Assembly: GCA_938743325.2 (NCBI GenBank)
Contig: OW568870.1
Coordinates: 1 to 64,000, forward strand
Length of the DNA stretch: 64,000 nucleotides
Reading direction: 5' to 3'
Origin: Pycnococcus provasolii
Lineage: Eukaryota > Chlorophyta > Pseudoscourfieldiophyceae > Pseudoscourfieldiales > Pycnococcaceae
In this document: in pieces, positions 62,586 to 64,000 of the stretch
Layout: every line of letters starts with the position of its first letter
Numbering within the stretch: the stretch's first letter is position 1
The notes under the pieces: model-generated
Told to the model about the DNA's origin: nothing
What the model saw: only the letters and a program-made list of their open reading frames with translations
The model's database searches: none
Translations under genes and position numbers: made by a program

Positions 62586-63542
62586 ATGGCGGCGACCACA
62601 GCCCCTGCAGCGCGTCCCTGCTCCACCGCACGCCGAACCTCACCGCTCAGCCGCAGAAGCAGGAGGCCGCTGAGGAGTCCGCTCACCTGCCGCGCGGAAG
62701 CCGACAACCCGGCGGCGCTCCCTCCCGAGGAACTCGAGGCGAAGATGAAAGAGGCGATGGACGCGAATCCGGAGCTCAAACAGCAAATGGAGGCGATGGA
62801 GGAAGCCATGGAGCAAAACCCAGCGCTCAGGCAGCAGATGGCGCAGATGGCGGAACTCATGAAGCGCGACCCAGCTAAATTCCAGCAGGTTGTCATGGCA
62901 CAGCAGCAGCAGCAGAAGGAGATGCAGGAGATCCTGGCGAGCGACGAGTTCAAGCAAAAGGTGGAGGAACTCAAGGGCGACGCCGACCTCGTGCCGCTCT
63001 TCAAGGCGGTCGAGGAGCAGGGACAGGCGGGACTCCAGCAGTTCTGGGATGACGAGGCTGTTCTCCGCAAGTTTGGACGCATGATGATCGAGGTGCGCGA
63101 GATGCGCGCCGCGAACGGCACCGCCTCAGCTGCTGGAGCAGCGCCGGCAGGGCCGGCGGAGGTGAACAACCTGTTCGACGCCGCGAAGGAGGGCGACGTC
63201 GAGGCGCTCGAGGACTTTGTGGCGATTGGAAAGGACCTCAACGACCAGGATAGCGAGGGGCGCACGCCGCTGCACTACGCCGTGGCGTACGACAAGGCGA
63301 TCTCCGTCGACGCTCTCATCGAGGCGGGTGCGACCATCGACTCGCGAGACAACAAGCAGAACACGCCGCTGCACTACGCTTGCGGTTATGGAAGAGTGGA
63401 TATTGCCGAGGCGCTGCTGGATGCGGGTGCTGACCCGGCGGCTGTTCAGGAGGAATTTCAGACACCAAAGATGCTCGCGGAGAAGGATGAGCGCAATCCC
63501 ATTGCCAAAAATAGCAAGTTGATTGAAAGGTTGGCTGGCTAG
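62586..63542 (+). CDS. AKR2-like ankyrin protein with STI1-type region, plastid-targeted
   Basis: A 318-residue protein from ATG 62586. The first 35 residues (MAATTAPAARPCSTARRTSPLSRRSRRPLR) are a typical chloroplast transit peptide, ending near LTCRAEAD. Next is an STI1/methionine-rich helical region (EELEAKMKEAMDANPELKQQMEAMEEAMEQNPALRQQMAQMAELMKRDP). Two full ankyrin repeats (EGRTPLHYAVAYDKAISVDALIEAGA, QNTPLHYACGYGRVDIAEALLDAGAD) and partial flanking ones complete it. Arabidopsis AKR2 is a cytosolic chaperone for outer-envelope proteins and has no transit peptide, so this is a plastid-internal relative or analogue, perhaps linked to LHC protein handling. Confidence 0.82.
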   Translation: MAATTAPAARPCSTARRTSPLSRRSRRPLRSPLTCRAEADNPAALPPEELEAKMKEAMDANPELKQQMEAMEEAMEQNPALRQQMAQMAELMKRDPAKFQQVVMAQQQQQKEMQEILASDEFKQKVEELKGDADLVPLFKAVEEQGQAGLQQFWDDEAVLRKFGRMMIEVREMRAANGTASAAGAAPAGPAEVNNLFDAAKEGDVEALEDFVAIGKDLNDQDSEGRTPLHYAVAYDKAISVDALIEAGATIDSRDNKQNTPLHYACGYGRVDIAEALLDAGADPAAVQEEFQTPKMLAEKDERNPIAKNSKLIERLAG

Positions 63543-63739
63543 GAGGTGGTGTGCGTGTGTGTGTGTTTGACTTCAAAAGATAGAAGAAAAAAACAATTGA
63601 AATAGAAAAGATAAGGCTGCTTACTTTGTTCTATCAGCAGAAAAATTTCTTCGATCGTGTGTCAAAAACTACAAGCTAGATCATCAGTTATTATTATCCA
63701 AAAATACACATCACACAAGGCGGCACCTACTTTGCATAT

Positions 63740-64000
63740 TTAAGCAGCTTGCGTGGTGGGGCGCACGATGGGAATCGGCAGGGAGGGGGAAACAGTTGGC
63801 GGCGCCTTGATTTTGAGCACACTCAATGGGTCGGGCCCGGCGAGATGGGGTGGTGGTGGCGGTGCATTTGCGAGCGCAGCCAGAAGAGGCGTTGGCGCTT
63901 TGGGTGGGTAGACGGGTGAGTCGGGCTGGTTAGGTTGTTTGAGCACGAAGACTGAGCTAGCATCGGGGTGGTACGGCGAGATGAAGAGCTCCGCATCACT
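63740..64000 (-). CDS. C-terminal part of an unknown protein, runs off the window
   Basis: The last 86 codons of a minus-strand gene that enters from beyond base 64000, with no start inside the window. The visible part begins SDAELFISPYHPDASSVFVLKQP and continues as a proline-rich tail (PPPPPHLAGPDPLSV, PPTVSPSLPIPIVRP). It is convergent with the AKR2-like gene, with about 200 bp of AT-rich 3' flank between. No family can be named from this piece. Confidence 0.6.
   Translation of the reverse strand, partial: SDAELFISPYHPDASSVFVLKQPNQPDSPVYPPKAPTPLLAALANAPPPPPHLAGPDPLSVLKIKAPPTVSPSLPIPIVRPTTQAA

Noticed and set aside
1-64000. tRNA, rRNA, CRISPR arrays, bacterial operons, insertion sequences
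   Set aside because: No cloverleaf, rRNA core sequence or spaced-repeat array was seen. Gene structure, introns and the telomere are eukaryotic.

Overview
This window is the left end of a nuclear chromosome from a small, gene-dense eukaryotic alga. It opens with about 275 bp of CCCTAA telomere repeat (TTAGGG on the other strand). It then carries genes for a photosystem light-harvesting protein, plastid-targeted proteins (Der/EngA GTPase, an AKR2-like ankyrin protein), mitochondrial carriers, a peroxisomal PEX4-type E2 enzyme that closely resembles the plant form, and general eukaryotic factors (TAF9, eIF2B-beta, NAA50, POLE4/CHRAC1-like, possibly MED18). The mix fits a green picoalga (prasinophyte-type chlorophyte). 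The species assignment is inference. Genes are mostly intronless and spaced by 40 to 600 bp, often head to head across short promoters that contain telomere-like AACCCTAA/AACCCCTAA motifs. Five introns could be placed by reading frame. Four have GTACGT donors and all five have CA-rich 3' ends.

Layout. 1-300 telomere. 300-1500 gene-poor subtelomere with a decayed Copia retrotransposon fragment. About 1490-3600 is an AT-richer island with virus-like cargo (MT-A70 adenine methyltransferase, a small acidic protein, a GIY-YIG nuclease) that ends against a Myb/SANT-like gene read from the opposite strand. 4086-4228 holds a cluster of AAGAGGTCC inverted repeats. 4300-14600: TPR protein, EF-hand-like protein, small membrane protein, FAM161-family ciliary protein, WD40 protein. 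14800-25400: organelle genes (Der GTPase, plastid membrane protein, a fused MPC1-MPC2 pyruvate carrier head to head with an Mpv17 protein, NOG1-like GTPase, ribosomal protein uL30m) and TAF9. 25600-37900: eIF2B-beta, PEX4, IQ-repeat protein, AIM24, a myristoylated coiled-coil protein, NAA50, a four-part DCC/ROK-like/EF-hand/thioredoxin fusion and a histone-fold protein. 38000-50700: GPI-type surface protein, ankyrin protein, ACOT9-like thioesterase, coiled-coil protein, lumenal WW protein, MED18-like protein, secreted Asp/Tyr-rich protein, Lhca-type antenna protein, a disrupted cupredoxin-DUF305 copper protein and an NSUN methyltransferase. 51200-64000: D-lactate dehydrogenase with an N-myristoylation signal, MATE transporter, RAP-domain protein, an ankyrin-kinase with a huge activation-loop insert and membrane tail, TMEM128, AKR2-like protein, and a gene running off the right edge.

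Most of the genes are independent housekeeping units. The strongest candidates for something new are unusual fusions: the single-chain MPC1-MPC2 carrier, whose presequence is shared with its divergent neighbour; the DCC/degenerate-ROK/EF-hand/thioredoxin protein; and the ankyrin-TKL-kinase with a 266-residue DFG-to-APE insert followed by four membrane helices. Start codons were chosen by reading for ATG in frame. No homology search was possible, so family names rest on motif recognition.
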